This document shows, piece by piece, positions 1 through 6,322 of a stretch of 8,149 nucleotides of DNA. Below the pieces are notes generated by a model. The model worked only from the letters and a program-made list of their open reading frames with translations. It was not told where the DNA came from and ran no database searches. Positions within the stretch are counted from its first letter, which is position 1; every line of letters begins with the position of its first letter. The DNA is from Treponema sp. (GTDB lineage Bacteria > Spirochaetota > Spirochaetia > Treponematales > Breznakiellaceae). The stretch is from the NCBI GenBank assembly GCA_031278025.1, contig JAITLF010000283.1, forward strand, positions 1 to 8,149, written 5' to 3'. The translations under genes were made by a program, and so were the position numbers.

Positions 1-57
1 CCCCCCCCCCCCCCCCCCCCCCCCCCCACCTCCCCCCCGATGTCCGCAACGGGGGGG
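1..57. repeat. Poly-C tract with a facing poly-G run
   Basis: The window opens with 27 consecutive C (1-27), then A, CC, T and another run of seven C (32-38). A run of seven G follows at 51-57. The C7 and G7 runs can pair as a 7-bp GC stem around a 12-base loop, and the G run could also pair in many registers with the longer C tract. No credible gene covers it. It may be a real slippage-prone tract or a sequencing or assembly artefact at a contig edge; the sequence alone cannot tell. Confidence 0.75.
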
Positions 58-137
58 CCGGCATTTTCAACCTATCACTCATCATTCGCTCCTCTGGTAC
101 TAATATACAATGGAATCCCGAAAAAACAATCCCTTTT

Positions 138-187
138 GGGGGCCGGGTCCGGGGCCGGCCCCCGGGGTGCAAAGGACCCGGGTCCTT
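138..187. repeat. GC-only palindrome cluster upstream of yajC
   Basis: Three overlapping inverted repeats lie here. A 9-bp GC stem pairs 138-146 with 155-163 around an 8-base loop. A 12-bp perfect palindrome occupies 151-162. A 16-bp perfect palindrome, AAGGACCCGGGTCCTT, occupies 172-187. The 8-mer CCGGGTCC occurs at 143-150 and again at 178-185, and also in inverted form at 174-181, so the block can fold in competing ways. It could be the terminator of a gene upstream of the window, although no T-run follows directly, or an untranslated structure near the yajC promoter. Function is not known. The 1-272 stretch has no convincing coding sequence. Confidence 0.6.
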
Positions 188-208
188 CGGCTCTCTTCCT
201 CCTCCTGC

Positions 209-238
209 TTGACCCGGCGTTTTTTTCTGTGCTACTTT
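209..238 (+). promoter_or_regulatory. Candidate promoter for yajC-secD-secF
   Basis: A -35-like TTGACC lies at 209-214 and a weak -10-like TACTTT at 233-238, with an 18-bp spacer that includes a run of seven T. The -35 box sits in the 11-mer CCTGCTTGACC (204-214), which recurs exactly at the rpsL promoter (7207-7217), also followed by a T-run. The shared string supports it as a real promoter, but the -10 matches only half of the consensus. An alternative -10-like TACAAT at 106-111 lacks a clear -35. Confidence 0.45.
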
Positions 239-272
239 GGATTCTCAATTAATTTGAAAGGAAGTTATTCGT

Positions 273-677
273 ATGAAGTCATTTATGCTTTCCCTGTTGA
301 TGGCAGCCCCTCAGGGTGGAGGCGACGCCGGTTCCGCTTCTTCGTTCGTTACGACCTTGATACCGTTTGCCTTGATTATTGGTATCTTCTATTTTCTGAT
401 CATCCGTCCCCAGAACAAAAAACAGAAAGAAACCCAGCGTATGTTGGGCGCCCTGAAGAAAGGCGACAAGGTGGTTACCATAGGCGGCATTCACGGGGTC
501 ATTCAGAGCGTAAAAGACGGTTCGGTTATCGTCAGGGTTGATGAGGCCACCAAGATGGAATTCAGCCGCAGCGCCATATCTAATGTGGTCTCCGACGGAA
601 AGGGCGAAAAAATCGAAGAGAAGAAGGCTGAAGCCGGCGATTCGAATAAAGAAACGGCTGAAAAGTCTGATAAATGA
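273..677 (+). CDS. yajC: YajC, accessory subunit of the Sec translocon
   Basis: YajC is a small inner-membrane protein that associates with SecDF next to the SecYEG channel and supports protein export. The 134-residue product has one hydrophobic segment (about 25-44) followed by the family-typical R-P-Q-x-K-K-Q-K-E stretch (45-53). A small beta-rich cytoplasmic domain follows (about 62-105), with the G-D-K-V-V-T-I-G-G-I-H-G motif near 64-75. The tail after 108 is rich in Lys and Glu and probably disordered. The start is supported by AAAGGAAG (257-264) placed 8 bases before the ATG. secD begins 17 bp after the stop, and the YajC-SecD-SecF order is the usual one, which supports co-transcription. 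Identification is firm from the motifs and the neighbours. Confidence 0.95.
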   Translation: MKSFMLSLLMAAPQGGGDAGSASSFVTTLIPFALIIGIFYFLIIRPQNKKQKETQRMLGALKKGDKVVTIGGIHGVIQSVKDGSVIVRVDEATKMEFSRSAISNVVSDGKGEKIEEKKAEAGDSNKETAEKSDK

Positions 678-694
678 ATTAATCGGAGCATGAA

Positions 695-2449
695 ATGAGC
701 AAGCGGTATCGATTGGCCGTTATCCTGGTGATAGTGGCGGTGTGTTTTGTCTTTTTGTACCCTACCATACGCTGGTATTTCGTGGTGCCTAAGGAAAACC
801 AGGCCATAGCTTTAGGATCACGGGAACAGATAAAGGATTATGCCTCCCGGACAGCCATGCTGGGATTAGGACGGCTCATTGATGCCGCCCGTGTTGGCGG
901 GGATGTGCCGGAAGATTTTTCGTTCCTGACCGCCAGGGCGAAGAAGATAACCCGGAACGCGAAACTGCCTGCTCCGGAAAGATGGGATGCCGCGGCGGTG
1001 CTTTCTGTTTTTTCCAGCCGGGAAGAAGCTTTGGAAGCCGTTGAAAGTAAATATCGGGACGACATCTTCGCCCTGAAAAATCTTCAAAAGAACGCGGTCC
1101 AACTGGGCCTTGACCTTTCCGGGGGCTTGAGTATCGTCCTGCGGGCGGACACCGGTTCCCTTCAGGAACGGCTGGGCCGGCCCCTTACCGATCAGGACAA
1201 GGAAGATGGGATAAACAGCGCCCTGGAAGTCCTCAATAACCGGATAGACCGGTTCGGCCTTACCGAGCCGGTCATCCGCCGCCAGGGAGCGGATCAGATT
1301 TACGTGGAAATTCCCGGCGCCGCCGACCCGGAACGGATCAACTCCATCATCATGGGCAGGGGAAGCCTTGCCTTCCACATGGTAGATCAGGAAGCGGCGG
1401 ATACTTTTAACCGGTATTACGCTGCCAATCCCGCCACTACCTTTGACAGCGCCGGGAACCTCGTCAATCCCACAATAGTGCCTTCCGATGTGGTGATTTG
1501 CGGGGTCTATGTCAAGGATCGCTACGGCCTTGACGAGAGGGTAGGGTACACCGCTATCAAGAAAGAGGTGGGCCTTGACGGTACGCACATCAGGAGCGCT
1601 GTGGTAGAGCGGAACAACCTGGACGGCCGGCCAGAAGTTACTTTCATGCTGGATTCCGAGGGAGGAGATATCTTCTACCAACTTACCTCCGCCAATGTGG
1701 GTAAACCCCTGGCTATTGTTCTGGACGACCGGGTCAAATCTCAGGCCACCATACAGACCGCCATCCGGGATGCGGTGCGCCTTACCGGTTTCGGTCAGGA
1801 GGAGGCGGACAATATCGCGGTAATCCTCAGAACCGCCGCCCTGCCGGTGGAACTGGAAGTTGCAAACCAACAGTCTATCGGCGCTTCCCTGGGGGAGGAC
1901 ACCATCAGACAGGGACTTTACGCACTGCTGGGCGGTCTGGCGGTGGTCATGCTCTTCATGCTGGTTTTCTACAAAGGATCCGGGGTCAACGCCGTGGTTG
2001 CCCAGTTGCTGAACATCTTCTTTATGGGCAGTATTCTTTCGGCCTTCAATTTTACCCTGACCTTGCCGAGTATTGCGGGATTCATCCTGACGATAGGTAT
2101 GGCGGTGGATGCCAATGTCATCATCTTTGAACGGATGAAGGAAGAGTTGCGCCTGGGTAAAGGCCGGAAAGCGGTGGTTGACGCGGGGTTTGACAAGGCT
2201 TTTTGGGCCATCATGGACTCCAATATAACTACCTTTATCGCGGCATTGTTCCTTTCCCAGTTGGGGTCGGGCCCCATCCAGGGCTTCGCGGTGAGTCTTG
2301 CCATCGGCGTGTTCTCCTCCGTATTTACGGCTCTTTTTGTCTCCCGGCTTATTTTCGACTTTGGTACCGATGTGATGAAGACTAAGGGTGTCTCCGTCAG
2401 TTGGGCGCCTCTGCGGCCGGTACGTGAAGTTGCAAGGGGTGCGAAATGA
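695..2449 (+). CDS. secD: SecD, protein translocase subunit
   Basis: SecD pairs with SecF in an RND-like membrane complex that uses the proton-motive force to help pull preproteins out of SecYEG on the periplasmic side. The 584-residue product starts with a membrane segment (about 7-26), followed by a large periplasmic part. The D1 motif L-G-L-D-L-S-G-G lies at 137-144. The region G-R-G-S-L-A-F-H-M-V (221-230) and V-G-K-P-L-A-I-V-L-D-D (335-345) match the P1 domain. Five further membrane segments run from about 405 to 556, and I-G-M-A-V-D-A-N-V-I-I-F-E-R-M-K-E (467-483) carries the conserved membrane Asp of the RND/SecD fold. GGAG (685-688) lies 6 bases before the ATG. The stop overlaps the secF start by 4 bp, suggesting translational coupling. 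Length and motif order fit a full-length SecD. Confidence 0.97.
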   Translation: MSKRYRLAVILVIVAVCFVFLYPTIRWYFVVPKENQAIALGSREQIKDYASRTAMLGLGRLIDAARVGGDVPEDFSFLTARAKKITRNAKLPAPERWDAAAVLSVFSSREEALEAVESKYRDDIFALKNLQKNAVQLGLDLSGGLSIVLRADTGSLQERLGRPLTDQDKEDGINSALEVLNNRIDRFGLTEPVIRRQGADQIYVEIPGAADPERINSIIMGRGSLAFHMVDQEAADTFNRYYAANPATTFDSAGNLVNPTIVPSDVVICGVYVKDRYGLDERVGYTAIKKEVGLDGTHIRSAVVERNNLDGRPEVTFMLDSEGGDIFYQLTSANVGKPLAIVLDDRVKSQATIQTAIRDAVRLTGFGQEEADNIAVILRTAALPVELEVANQQSIGASLGEDTIRQGLYALLGGLAVVMLFMLVFYKGSGVNAVVAQLLNIFFMGSILSAFNFTLTLPSIAGFILTIGMAVDANVIIFERMKEELRLGKGRKAVVDAGFDKAFWAIMDSNITTFIAALFLSQLGSGPIQGFAVSLAIGVFSSVFTALFVSRLIFDFGTDVMKTKGVSVSWAPLRPVREVARGAK

Positions 2450-3669
2450 AACAAATTATCCGGTTTTCGGCCTTGTTCTTACCCGCGGCCATTCTGTCGG
2501 GTGTTTTTATCCTGACGGGGGTTGTCGGATATTTTGCCAAAGGCGGTTTTAATCTGGGTGTTGATTTCCAGGCCGGCCTTATCCAGGAAGTTCAGTTTGC
2601 CCCCTCGGCTTTCAGTTTGACCTGGTCCGGCCAGGGGAATGCTTCGGTTTCCTTTGACCGGGGCAATATGTATGTTGTGATTTCCGGCGCGGGTATTGAC
2701 GGGGTTACTCATACCTTCCCGTATGCCCAGTACTCCGGCATAGGGGCGCTGACTGGGGCGCTGGTTTCGGTGGAAGGGATATCGGTTACAACCAGGGCTC
2801 CGGCGGATGCCCAGTCCGCCTGGATCGTTCAGAGTACCCAGGGTAATCCCCTCCTCGGAAGCGATCCCTATGTAGTTCACTACCTCCCTGCCGGCAGTCC
2901 GGAAATTTTCATTGAGGATGTGCGTACCAGCCTTCTGTCCCTGGGAACGGTTTCCGTCCAGGTGCTGGGAGAAAAAACGGACCGGCGTTTTATGATTCGC
3001 ATGGAAGACAGCGATATTGATGGAGAGGGTATCCCCGCCGAGCAGATCATCTCCACGCTGGAGCGGACTTTTGGCGTCGGCGGGGTAGCGGTAACCAGAT
3101 CCGATTACGTGGGTTCCCGGTTTTCCAAACAGTTGACCGATCAGGTGGGGATCCTCATGACCATGACCCTCCTCCTCATTCTGATCTACGCCTCAATCCG
3201 GTTTAAGCCCCAGTTCGCTATAGGCGCGGTTGTGGCCATAATCCACGACACCCTTATGATGGTGGCCTTTATCACCTGGACCCGTATGGAATTCAATACT
3301 ACTACCATAGCGGCCATCCTGACTATTCTGGGTTACTCAATCAACGATACCATCGTCATCTTTGACCGGATCCGGGAAACCCGCCGTATAGCCCCTAATG
3401 ATTCTTTCGTGAACATCTTGGATCGCGCTCTTACGGAATCCCTGAGCCGGACCATCATCACCACGGTAACCACCATGCTTGCGGCCCTGTCCCTGTTCAT
3501 TTTTACCACCGATTCTATGAAGGATTTTGCCCTGTGCCTGATAATAGGCATGATTTCCGGCGTGTACTCCACTATCTTCATCGCTTCAGGCATAGTGTAC
3601 TTGTGGGACAAGCTGGCTAAAAAGAGGGCCGTCAAAAAGCGTGCCGTTCCGGTAATAGTGCGGACTTAG
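2446..3669 (+). CDS. secF: SecF, protein translocase subunit with an enlarged periplasmic domain
   Basis: SecF is the partner of SecD in the export motor. The 407-residue product has a first membrane segment (about 10-30), then G-V-D-F-Q-A-G (38-44) in the place of the usual G-[VI]-D-F-x-G-G. Five more membrane segments lie between about 232 and 388, and Y-S-I-N-D-T-I-V-I-F-D-R-I-R-E (297-311) is the hallmark SecF motif. V-G-S-R-F-S-K-Q-L (222-230) matches the segment before the second membrane helix. The stretch between the first motif and about residue 155 is roughly 100 residues longer than in a compact SecF such as the 323-residue E. coli protein; it is rich in Gly, Ser and Val and may form an extra beta-rich unit. 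AAGGGG (2434-2439) lies 6 bases before the ATG inside the end of secD. The C-terminus is basic, as expected for a cytoplasmic tail. Confidence 0.95.
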   Translation: MKQIIRFSALFLPAAILSGVFILTGVVGYFAKGGFNLGVDFQAGLIQEVQFAPSAFSLTWSGQGNASVSFDRGNMYVVISGAGIDGVTHTFPYAQYSGIGALTGALVSVEGISVTTRAPADAQSAWIVQSTQGNPLLGSDPYVVHYLPAGSPEIFIEDVRTSLLSLGTVSVQVLGEKTDRRFMIRMEDSDIDGEGIPAEQIISTLERTFGVGGVAVTRSDYVGSRFSKQLTDQVGILMTMTLLLILIYASIRFKPQFAIGAVVAIIHDTLMMVAFITWTRMEFNTTTIAAILTILGYSINDTIVIFDRIRETRRIAPNDSFVNILDRALTESLSRTIITTVTTMLAALSLFIFTTDSMKDFALCLIIGMISGVYSTIFIASGIVYLWDKLAKKRAVKKRAVPVIVRT

Positions 3670-3697
3670 GACTAGCCGTGCAGATCCTAGCATCTTC

Positions 3698-4552
3698 ATG
3701 GAACTGGTGAAGGCCCGCATACTCGGGTACTGTATGGGGGTACGCCGGGCGGTGGAGTTGGCTTACGATCAGGCCGCCCAATCAGGCCGGGTGTATACCA
3801 TAGGCCCCCTGATTCATAACCCCCAGGTTCTGAAAGACTTGAAAGGACGGGGCGTGGAGGTTCTGGAAGAAGGCTGTTTGCCCTGGGATCTTTCCGGGAC
3901 GGTGGTCGTCATCCGGGCCCACGGGATTAGTCCTAATCTGGAAGCGGAACTGGTTTCCCGAGGATGCCGTATCGCCGACGCCACATGTCCCAAGGTCAAG
4001 GCGAGCCAGATGAAGGCTCTGGCCCTTGCCGGGGCGGGATGCCGCGTCTTCCTTGCCGGTGAAGCCCGTCACGGGGAGATAGCCGGCATACGAGGATATG
4101 CGCCGGGCTGTACCGTAGTTGCGGACGGGGACGAAGCGGCCCTGGCTGCGGAACGGCTCTTCCTGGAAGAACCCGGCGCCCGGACCGCCCTTATAGGCCA
4201 AACTACCATTTCTCCCGATGAATACGCCGCCATAGGAGATGCCATCCGGTCATTTTTTTCTAGCCTCCAGGTTATCGACACTATCTGCGGCGCAACCCGG
4301 GACCGGCAGAACGCCCTTCGGGAACTCTGTGGCAAGGTTGACGCGGTGATCGTTGCCGGAGGCAGGGAATCCGCCAACACACGCCGTCTTCTTGCGATTG
4401 CCGAATCCTCCGGTAAGCCCGCGTGGCTTGTGGAGAACATTGAGGGGATACCGGCGGAAGTCGCGTCCTGCACTACGGTAGGTCTCAGCGCCGGCGCTTC
4501 TACCCCGGACGAGGTTATCCGCGCCATTGAGGCGAAGATAGCGGTACTTTAA
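3698..4552 (+). CDS. ispH: IspH, 4-hydroxy-3-methylbut-2-enyl diphosphate reductase
   Basis: IspH (LytB) is the last enzyme of the non-mevalonate isoprenoid pathway. It reduces HMBPP to isopentenyl and dimethylallyl diphosphate with a [4Fe-4S] cluster. All three cluster ligands are visible: C12 in G-Y-C-M-G-V, C97 in D-A-T-C-P-K and C197 in D-T-I-C-G-A-T. Substrate-site residues are present too: H40, H75 (R-A-H-G), H125 and E127 (A-R-H-G-E), T169 region in Q-T-T, S225/N227 in S-A-N and S268 region in A-S-T-P-D. At 284 residues it is a standard single-domain IspH without a fused S1 domain. The gene starts 28 bp after secF and may be read from the same transcript; no good ribosome-binding sequence precedes the ATG, so the start rests on the N-terminal fit to the family. 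Confidence 0.96.
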   Translation: MELVKARILGYCMGVRRAVELAYDQAAQSGRVYTIGPLIHNPQVLKDLKGRGVEVLEEGCLPWDLSGTVVVIRAHGISPNLEAELVSRGCRIADATCPKVKASQMKALALAGAGCRVFLAGEARHGEIAGIRGYAPGCTVVADGDEAALAAERLFLEEPGARTALIGQTTISPDEYAAIGDAIRSFFSSLQVIDTICGATRDRQNALRELCGKVDAVIVAGGRESANTRRLLAIAESSGKPAWLVENIEGIPAEVASCTTVGLSAGASTPDEVIRAIEAKIAVL

Positions 4553-4600
4553 GGCATCCTCATTTCCTCTTTGCGGTGCAACAGGCTGCAGGAGGGAGGT

Positions 4601-4842
4601 ATGAAACATACCAGATTGGTGGGCTTTTTGCCTTCGGATTCCTGGTGTTTTTACTCCAGGGATGGTTTAACCCTATTACCGCAGTTCCCCCGACAATGCC
4701 AAGCGAAAATAAGAGTAGGGTAGAGTACCAATCAAAGCATTCTGGAGAAGGAAAAATATTTGTAAGTGGATTGCCCCCATTAAGGGGGCCTCCTCAAGCC
4801 ACCGGCTATGCCGTGGTCTTTGACTTATTGCTTTTAGTCTGA
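4601..4842 (+). pseudogene. Possible frameshifted small secreted or membrane protein
   Basis: A strong ribosome-binding sequence (GGAGGGAGG, 4591-4599) stands just before an ATG at 4601. The reading frame from this ATG begins M-K-H-T-R-L-V-G but closes after 40 codons at 4721-4723. In the next frame, L-F-A-F-G-F-L-V-F-L-L-Q-G-W-F follows from 4624 and stays open to a TGA at 4840-4842. Joining the frames by one extra G in the GGG run at 4621-4623 gives a basic N-terminus plus a hydrophobic core, like a signal peptide or anchor, and about 80 residues in total. I do not recognise a family. It may be a recent pseudogene, a sequencing indel, or chance; the frame-2 ORF could alternatively start at GTG 4576, which has no good ribosome-binding sequence. 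Confidence 0.3.
4773..4816 (+). terminator. Two adjacent hairpins between convergent ispH and shikimate kinase genes
   Basis: GCCCCC (4773-4778) and GGGGGC (4784-4789) form a 6-bp GC stem with an ATTAA loop. CCACCGGC (4799-4806) and GCCGTGG (4810-4816) form a 7-bp stem with one bulged C and a TAT loop. The second is followed by a T-rich but broken stretch (4817-4835). Lying between two genes that point at each other, these are candidates for a bidirectional terminator. A canonical U-tract is lacking on both sides, so the call is weak. Confidence 0.35.
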
Positions 4843-4960
4843 GGTTGTTTCAAAACCCGTGCCGGCTTTCCGCAAGTCGATTTTCACGATCGTGAACGCT
4901 CCATTTTTGATCGTGAAAACCGGGACGCTGAACTCAAGGCGCGGGTTTTGGAACAGTCTC
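4841..4960. mobile_element. MITE element A, 120 bp with 23-bp inverted ends and GTCT target duplication
   Basis: The ends 4841-4863 and 4938-4960 are inverted copies matching at 19 of 23 positions. They start GAGGTTGTTTCAAAAC on the left and, read inwards from the right, GAGACTGTTCCAAAAC. The four differences become G-U pairs in plus-strand RNA, so the arms can pair without a break. An inner perfect 11-bp inverted repeat (TTTTCACGATC, 4881-4891; 4909-4919) and the palindrome TTCACGATCGTGAA (4883-4896) fill the centre. GTCT flanks both sides directly (4837-4840 and 4961-4964). The element has no room for a transposase, so it would be moved by one encoded elsewhere. Its right end lies inside the shikimate kinase gene and supplies that gene's last codons and stop. 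Boundaries are supported by the ancestral reading restored on removal. Confidence 0.8.
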
Positions 4961-5563
4961 GTCTGATAATAGTTCCAGGAGTTTGAATAGTTCCTGGCCT
5001 GTTTCCTCCGGCGTCTTGCCTTCTCCCGATACCGTAAGGTGCGCAATCTCCCGGTATGCCGCCGCCCGGCGCACATGGAGTATCCAGTGGGTCTCCCGGG
5101 GGCTTGCGGTGTCGAGAAAAGGCGGCATCTCCCCGCCCTGCGCCGACGCCTGGCTGATCCGCTCCCAGGCCGTTTCTGCGGAGGCCTCCAGGTTCACCAG
5201 GGAGAACCCGTTTCCCTCACAAAGAAGCTGCCGTGCCTTGGGGTTATCAATTATCCCCCCACCAGCGGCAATGACCCCAGGAGCGTTGCGGTCCTGCCTG
5301 ACGATACCTCCGCACTCCGCAACACCCCTTGAGGGTTGAACGGGGAATAAGCTTTCCAGGGCCCGCAGTTCCGCCGCACGGAAGGCCTCAGGCGATTCCT
5401 TAAACAAGGCGCGGGAACTTTTTCCTGTTTGGGCTTTGATGAGTTCATCCAGATCGGTGAAGGCGCCCCCTAGGAGTTTGGCTAATTCCCTGCCTGCACT
5501 GGTCTTCCCCGAATGCTTCGGTCCAAGTATGACAATATGATGAACAAATGGTGAAATTCTCAT
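4934..5563 (-). CDS. aroK: Shikimate kinase-like protein, C-terminus extended by a MITE
   Basis: Shikimate kinase phosphorylates shikimate with ATP in the chorismate pathway. The 209-residue product shows Walker A G-P-K-H-S-G-K-T (14-21), the D-L-D pair for shikimate (D37, D39), F-R-x-x-E (61-65) with the substrate Arg R62, and A-A-G-G-G-I-I (99-105). The adenine-side R-R-A-A-A-Y-R-E-I-A motif lies at 165-174. Two features are unusual. The lid region, normally R-P-L-L, reads M-P-P-F-L-D (146-151), with no Arg at the expected place. About 18-20 extra residues lie between 73 and 95. Residues 202-209 (E-T-V-P-K-P-A-P) and the stop are encoded by element A; before its insertion the gene would have ended at D201. 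The product is probably a true kinase of the family, but activity on shikimate is less certain. No clear ribosome-binding sequence is seen; the start is set by the family N-terminus. Confidence 0.8.
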   Translation of the reverse strand: MRISPFVHHIVILGPKHSGKTSAGRELAKLLGGAFTDLDELIKAQTGKSSRALFKESPEAFRAAELRALESLFPVQPSRGVAECGGIVRQDRNAPGVIAAGGGIIDNPKARQLLCEGNGFSLVNLEASAETAWERISQASAQGGEMPPFLDTASPRETHWILHVRRAAAYREIAHLTVSGEGKTPEETGQELFKLLELLSDETVPKPAP

Positions 5564-5565
5564 AG

Positions 5566-5580
5566 ACTCTACCCTAGAGT
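5566..5580. promoter_or_regulatory. Short palindrome in the divergent promoter region
   Basis: ACTCTACCCTAGAGT is a 15-bp perfect inverted repeat with 6-base arms and a CCC centre. It begins 2 bases upstream of the minus-strand shikimate kinase start and lies in the 41-bp gap shared with the plus-strand PrsW gene. A -10-like TAAAAT on the plus strand is at 5587-5592. It could be an operator or a small hairpin in the kinase mRNA leader that affects initiation. The assignment is inference only. Confidence 0.3.
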
Positions 5581-5604
5581 AACGATTAAAATAAAACCAG
5601 AGCC

Positions 5605-6279
5605 ATGACAGGAATTTGGATATTGGTTTTAGTCATTGTTATATCCGCGTTGCCTATAGTGCCGGTTTTTATTTGGTTCCGGGTCATTCGATTTCCGCTA
5701 AGTCCCTGGTGGTTTCTTGGCTTTCTGTTTGCGGGCGCCGTAGCTCCGCTCTTCGCCGGCTTTTTACAAAGCCTTTTTCCTCCTTTGTTTGAGATAGACA
5801 TGGGAACCCTCCTCTTCAAATTGTTCGTCCAGATTGCCCTGACCGAGGAAGCGGGCCGCCTGTTATTGTTCCTGGTTTTCTTGTCGCTCCATCGTCGTTT
5901 TTCGCGCCGGGTTTTTGGAGCCGCATCCCTTTCATTAGGTGCCGCTATGGGCCTCCTCGGAGGTCTGGGTTTCGCCGTCATTGAGACCGCCTCATACGGT
6001 GCCGCCGATCCCGGTGCCGCCCTGCTCCGTTCCTTTACCGCCGTCCCCCTCCACAGCGCTTGCGGCTGCCGGGATGGTATAGCCGCCGCAAGTCTGCCCC
6101 GTTCTCCCTTTCGGGCCCTCGTGTTCTTTCTCTCTGCCATCGCTGTCCACGGCATGTACAACTTCATGGTGGTAAGCCCCGGTCTGCCCCTGGGGTTCCC
6201 TATCGCCCTGGTTTTTGCCGCCCTGTTCTCCTCAATCCAGGTGATACGCTGGGGCGTGGGCATGACGGCTAGCGTGTAG
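5605..6279 (+). CDS. PrsW-family intramembrane protease (predicted)
   Basis: The 224-residue product is almost wholly hydrophobic, with about seven membrane segments (roughly 3-25, 36-58, 68-95, 105-128, 143-163, 168-190 and 196-216). It carries the signature pattern of PrsW proteases: E-E-x-x-R at 81-85 (E-E-x-x-K in many members), G-F-A-V-I-E at 122-127, H150, and H-G-M-Y-N-F at 182-187. PrsW in Bacillus cuts the anti-sigma factor RsiW in response to envelope stress; other members have unknown substrates. No anti-sigma or sigma gene is visible in this window, so the target cannot be inferred. It is transcribed divergently from the kinase gene. The ribosome-binding sequence before the ATG is weak. 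A CAAX-type membrane protease is a less likely alternative. Confidence 0.75.
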   Translation: MTGIWILVLVIVISALPIVPVFIWFRVIRFPLSPWWFLGFLFAGAVAPLFAGFLQSLFPPLFEIDMGTLLFKLFVQIALTEEAGRLLLFLVFLSLHRRFSRRVFGAASLSLGAAMGLLGGLGFAVIETASYGAADPGAALLRSFTAVPLHSACGCRDGIAAASLPRSPFRALVFFLSAIAVHGMYNFMVVSPGLPLGFPIALVFAALFSSIQVIRWGVGMTASV

Positions 6280-6322
6280 TTGCCTTGAGCCTATTCCCCG
6301 ATATAGGAGCCTGTGCAGGATA

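Noticed and set aside
40..541. Plus-strand ORFs at 40-252 and 110-541 upstream of and overlapping yajC
   Set aside because: They run through the GC palindrome block and into yajC in another frame, lack ribosome-binding sequences and resemble no family.
866..1870. 334-codon minus-strand ORF opposite secD
   Set aside because: It lies wholly antisense to secD, whose motifs are clear, and its translation shows no recognisable domain. It is a shadow of GC-rich codon use.
5586..6263. 225-codon minus-strand ORF opposite the PrsW gene
   Set aside because: Its product is unusually rich in Arg, Pro and Lys, as expected of the complement of a hydrophobic membrane-protein gene, while the plus strand carries the PrsW motifs.
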